A stretch of 7,685 nt of DNA. It comes from Microcaldota archaeon (GTDB taxonomy: Archaea; Micrarchaeota; Micrarchaeia; Micrarchaeales; CABMGC01). A program made the position numbers and the translations under genes. Below the pieces are notes generated by a model. The model worked only from the letters and a program-made list of their open reading frames with translations. It was not told the DNA's origin and ran no database searches. The DNA is taken from NCBI GenBank assembly GCA_021785375.1, contig JAJYFQ010000029.1:1-7685 (forward strand), read 5' to 3'. This document shows positions 5,199-7,685 of the stretch, in pieces; within the stretch, counting starts at the first letter, position 1, and the number at the start of each line of letters is the position of its first letter.

Positions 5199-6734
5199 TT
5201 GCTGCTCGACATAATAGGAATAGCTGTCTTCGTGATCCTGTTCATAGCCTTCGCCGTCGTGTCGTACGAGGGAAGCAGGTTCAGGAGAGGAAACCTGAGA
5301 AAACTGTCGGAGTGGGGGCTAGCCGGCCGGAGGCTCGGACCGTACCTTGCGTGGTTCCTCCTCGGTGCCGATGTCTTCACCGCGTACACGTTCGTGGCGG
5401 TGCCGTCGCTGGCCTTTGCAAGCGGCTCGACTGCCTTCTTTGCGGTGCCATACGTCGCGATAGTCTTTGCGATCGCGATGCTGACCATGCCGAAGCTGTG
5501 GGGGATCTCCAGGAAGCGTGGATATGTCACCGCATCAGACTTCGTCAGGGACAGGTTCAACAGCAGGGCCCTCTCTGTCATAGTGGCGATAACCGGCGTG
5601 GTGGCGGTACTCCCCTACATCGCCCTGCAGATAGCCGGGATGCAGTCGGTGCTCACGATAATGCTCTATGGGACGTCGGACATCACCGTGGTCTCGGAAG
5701 GGGCGCTAGTAATCGCCTTCGTGGTTCTCGCCGCAACAACATTCACCAGCGGGCTCCGAGGGGTCACTCTCGGCGCGATCTTCAAGGATACGCTGATCTT
5801 CCTGACGGTTATAGTGGTCATACTCGCGGTGCTTCTTAGTTACGGGGGGTTCAGCAGCGCCTTCACAAACATTGCCAGCGCCAAGGCGGCGCTAGCCAGC
5901 AACTACACGCACCTGCCGGCTGCCTCTGTGCCTGGATTCGTGAGCCTCTTCTTCGGAAGTGCGCTTGCATTGTACCTGTATCCTCACATAATCAATGGGA
6001 GCCTATCCGCCAACAGCAAGAAGTCGCTCAGGCGGAGCCTCTCCCTGCTCCCTATCTATTCTATCGGCCTGGCACTTCTTGCCCTATTCGGCATATTGAT
6101 ATATGCGGTTCCGGGGGCCCTCTCGATTGTCAAGTCGACCGGCAACGGACTTCTTACCGTCCCGGCGCTTGTCGTTACGACTCTGCCCGGATGGCTTGCC
6201 GGGATATGCCTTCTCGGGATCTTCATAGGGGGAATGGTTCCCGCGGCACTCATGGCTATAGCCGGGGCTAACCTAATTTCGAGGAACATAATCAGGGAGT
6301 TCAAGCCAAAGATCTCTGCTGACACCGAGACCAGGATAGCAAAATGGACATCGGCGGCGCTCAAGTTCATAGCGCTGGGATTCGTTTTCGTGGCTCCTCT
6401 CACCTATGCGATACAGCTCCAGCTGCTAGGTGGGATCATAATACTGCAGATACTGCCTGCGGTGTTTCTGGGCCTATTCACGAAGAGGCTCGACTGGAAG
6501 GCACTGATCATGGGGTGGACCTCCGGAATGGCCTCTGGAATATACCTGGTGCTGCTTGCCAACCACTTCGGTGCACTGGTAACGTCCAACACGTCGACTC
6601 CTTACGGCCTGATTTACATAGGGGTGGTCTCCGTGGCGCTCAACATAATCGTCTCAGTTGTCTTTTCACTTGCATTCAAGTGGGCAGGCATATTCAGGAA
6701 GGGACTGATAAGGGAATCTGAACTTGCGTCATGA
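5199..6734 (+). CDS. Sodium:solute symporter (SSS family, MctP-like monocarboxylate type)
   Basis: A 511-residue polytopic membrane protein of the SSS family (TC 2.A.21), about 13 hydrophobic spans, expected to import a small organic acid with Na+ or H+. Family landmarks: span 1 at 3-22; LSEWGLAGRRLG (36-47); WFLLGADVFTAYTFVAVPSLAF (52-73); GYVTASDFVRDRFNSR (108-123); TFTSGLRGVTLGAIFKD (181-197); YPHIINGSLSA (261-271); GGMVPAALMAIAGANLISRNI (344-364). The order and wording match the MctP branch, in which DUF3311 genes precede the symporter, as here. The start is TTG 5199, supported by GGTG at 5190-5193 and by the alignment of span 1 with the family N-terminus. The substrate cannot be read from sequence; lactate, pyruvate, acetate or an amino acid are options. 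Transcription continues toward the convergent relic and GNAT region, and no obvious terminator follows. Confidence 0.93.
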   Translation: MLLDIIGIAVFVILFIAFAVVSYEGSRFRRGNLRKLSEWGLAGRRLGPYLAWFLLGADVFTAYTFVAVPSLAFASGSTAFFAVPYVAIVFAIAMLTMPKLWGISRKRGYVTASDFVRDRFNSRALSVIVAITGVVAVLPYIALQIAGMQSVLTIMLYGTSDITVVSEGALVIAFVVLAATTFTSGLRGVTLGAIFKDTLIFLTVIVVILAVLLSYGGFSSAFTNIASAKAALASNYTHLPAASVPGFVSLFFGSALALYLYPHIINGSLSANSKKSLRRSLSLLPIYSIGLALLALFGILIYAVPGALSIVKSTGNGLLTVPALVVTTLPGWLAGICLLGIFIGGMVPAALMAIAGANLISRNIIREFKPKISADTETRIAKWTSAALKFIALGFVFVAPLTYAIQLQLLGGIIILQILPAVFLGLFTKRLDWKALIMGWTSGMASGIYLVLLANHFGALVTSNTSTPYGLIYIGVVSVALNIIVSVVFSLAFKWAGIFRKGLIRESELAS

Positions 6735-6744
6735 TCGTGCCATT

Positions 6745-6890
6745 TCAGAAGCCGGAGAAGTATTCGGCAGAGTTTGACGCGAAGTGAATCGGCTACCGCG
6801 GGAATACTCCGAACGGCATGGCTACCGAAATACACGCGACCACTACGATACAGACAAAGCTGTCCATCCCTGTTCTCGTGCATCCTCCTT
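6745..6890 (-). pseudogene. Decayed copy of the nuoN-type C-terminal tail
   Basis: Read on the minus strand, this spacer aligns with the intact complex I subunit tail at 7538-7684. Both begin KEDA and then run codon for codon to a TGA at the same place: 146 bases here, 147 there. By eye 19 of 48 residues are identical, including KEDA, the membrane-span residues V, V, C, I and A, the FGVFP block, then IH, N, Y and S. Two lesions mark it as dead: a one-base deletion in the eighth codon, and TAG in place of the Pro codon after FGVFPR. It may extend upstream toward 6955, but the matching part of the intact gene is outside the window. Together with 6735-6744 and 6891-6955, it accounts for the 221-bp interval between symporter and GNAT. 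It could instead be the remnant of a related NuoM/MrpD-type paralogue. Confidence 0.72.
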
Positions 6891-6911
6891 CGCGGCATAC
6901 GCGGCGAAGGA
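6886..6911. repeat. 8-bp inverted repeat at the edge of the relic
   Basis: TCCTTCGC (6886-6893) and GCGAAGGA (6904-6911) are perfect reverse complements separated by ten bases. The repeat straddles the point where the relic's visible alignment with the nuoN tail begins. It has no T-run after it, so it does not look like a terminator; it could be a scar of rearrangement or simply chance. Confidence 0.4.
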
Positions 6912-6955
6912 AGGCGGGGTTCTTGGCAAAGGCATAAAACAGGCATCAGATAACT

Positions 6956-7522
6956 TCATAGCCTCTTTAGTAACCTGCCCGCGCCCCCTTTGGTTAACAG
7001 CATGTGTATATACTTCATGCGAACCCCCTCCGGCCATGTCGGCCAGTGATGATACCCTGGTCCTCCGAACCTCCTGAAGCCCCACCCTCTGTAGATTGCG
7101 AGGGACTTCAGGTTATGCGGGTACAGTATCAGTATGATCTCCTTCCCCTTTGAGAACTCCAGCGCCTTCTTGACCAGCAACCTGCCGATCCCAATGCCCT
7201 GAAACTCAGGCAGGATGTAGAAGCCTCTCAGCTCGTTCCTTCTGCCATATCTCTTGACGGTGATCGCTCCTATCATCCTCGATCCGAAGAAGGCCAGCCA
7301 CGTTCTTTTTCCCTGCCCTGGATATAAGTTCCCCTTCATCCACTCCTGCATATCCTTGGAAGCATAGACCCTCTCTGAAAAGAGGCTCCTATCGAGCCCA
7401 AGTCTCTTGCTTGTGTAAGCGTCTTCTGCGCTTCTTTGAAGCACCGGCATATACTCCTTAAGGTCACTCCTCCTGGATAATCGTATATGCATCCGCTTTA
7501 CTGTATTTCTTGCGCTTGCCAT
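6956..7522 (-). CDS. GNAT-family N-acetyltransferase
   Basis: A single GNAT domain that would transfer an acetyl group from acetyl-CoA to an amine on a small molecule, peptide or protein. Counting from ATG 7522 (188 residues), the N-terminal strand is MHIRLSRRSDL (11-21), the central strand WLAFFGSRMIGAITV (75-89), motif A with the CoA pyrophosphate loop is FYILPEFQGIGIGRLLVKKAL (101-121, Q-x-x-G-x-G at 108-113), and motif B is NLKSLAIYRGWGFRRFG (137-153). An aromatic, Gly/Pro-rich stretch GGPGYHHWPTWPEG (153-166) and a basic C-terminus follow. GTG 7525 or ATG 7492 (MHIRL) are other possible starts; none has a convincing ribosome binding site. It begins 15 bp after the NuoN-type stop on the same strand and probably reads from that operon. 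The substrate is unknown. It lies between an intact and a decayed copy of the nuoN tail. Confidence 0.88.
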   Translation of the reverse strand: MASARNTVKRMHIRLSRRSDLKEYMPVLQRSAEDAYTSKRLGLDRSLFSERVYASKDMQEWMKGNLYPGQGKRTWLAFFGSRMIGAITVKRYGRRNELRGFYILPEFQGIGIGRLLVKKALEFSKGKEIILILYPHNLKSLAIYRGWGFRRFGGPGYHHWPTWPEGVRMKYIHMLLTKGGAGRLLKRL

Positions 7523-7537
7523 CACATCAGTCCGTGT

Positions 7538-7685
7538 TCAGGTGCTTGAAAGGTAAGCGCTCGCGTTGCCGATCACATGTATCAGCGGCTGCGGGAAGAC
7601 GCCGAACAGTATCGCGATTATTATGCAGAGAACGATGACCGTCCAGGCCCCCCTTCCAAGGCTCATGCTCTTCGCGTCCTCCTTC
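7538..7685 (-). CDS. nuoN: NADH-quinone oxidoreductase subunit N (or M), C-terminal end (partial)
   Basis: Only the last 48 residues are in the window, ending at TGA 7538-7540. They show a short hydrophilic loop (KEDAKSMSLGRG), a membrane span (about 13-29) and the G-V-F-P-Q-P-L-I motif, which closely matches the G-(I/V)-(Y/W/F)-P-Q/E-P-L ending shared by the antiporter-like complex I subunits NuoM and NuoN. These proton-pumping subunits sit in the cytoplasmic membrane. NuoN is favoured because it usually closes the nuo operon and here the next gene is an unrelated GNAT. NuoM cannot be excluded from the tail alone. A second, decayed copy of this same tail lies at 6745-6890. Confidence 0.72.
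   Translation of the reverse strand, partial: KEDAKSMSLGRGAWTVIVLCIIIAILFGVFPQPLIHVIGNASAYLSST

Noticed and set aside
6793..6867. A 24-residue minus-strand hydrophobic frame starting with ATG and ending in FGVFPR, which looks like a tiny single-span membrane protein.
   Set aside because: It is fully explained as the middle part of the decayed nuoN-type tail, opened by the one-base deletion and closed by the in-frame TAG, and it has no convincing ribosome binding site of its own.
6843..7085. An 80-codon minus-strand frame across the end of GNAT and the relic.
   Set aside because: It overlaps the GNAT coding region in another frame; only its last codons, around KEDA, correspond to the relic.
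1..7685. Search for tRNA or rRNA genes, CRISPR arrays, insertion sequences and classical riboswitches.
   Set aside because: No cloverleaf-like segments, regularly spaced direct repeats, transposase frames or terminal inverted repeats were seen.

Overview
The window looks like a chromosomal segment of a moderately GC-rich archaeon. The translation factor is the archaeal/eukaryotic aIF5B type, several genes have TATA-like boxes about 25-40 bp before their starts, and translation signals are GGTG or GGAGG, or absent where the transcript may be leaderless. The combination of gene families would suit a Thermoplasmata-like lineage, but that placement is an inference and no marker here proves it.

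Layout. At 1-174 there is the end of an unidentified, probably secreted protein (+), convergent with infB/aIF5B (171-1937, -); the two stop codons share the palindrome CTAG. InfB and purM (2014-3156, +) diverge from a 76-bp spacer with one nearly palindromic TATA element. ndk (3216-3779, +) follows with its own promoter. It meets head-on an unrecognised 156-residue protein with a possible winged-helix region (3780-4250, -); their stops abut. Further along on the minus strand are a DUF59/MIP18-family protein (4316-4621) and a 41-residue protein with 12 cysteines (4720-4845) that is easily missed because of its size. A 144-bp divergent spacer separates the latter from a two-gene operon (4990-6734, +): a DUF3311 small membrane protein and its sodium:solute symporter partner, probably a monocarboxylate-type importer. 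The right end is minus-strand: the tail of a NuoN/NuoM-type complex I subunit (7538 to beyond 7685), a GNAT acetyltransferase (6956-7522) and, in what first looks like empty spacer, a decayed copy of the same complex I tail (6745-6890).

Most genes are housekeeping: translation initiation, purine synthesis, nucleotide balance, Fe-S assembly and respiration. The two observations of most interest are the metallothionein-like 41-residue gene beside the DUF59 gene, and the relic nuoN tail. The relic aligns codon for codon with the intact tail to the same stop, with one missing base and one in-frame TAG, so GNAT lies between two direct copies of a gene end.
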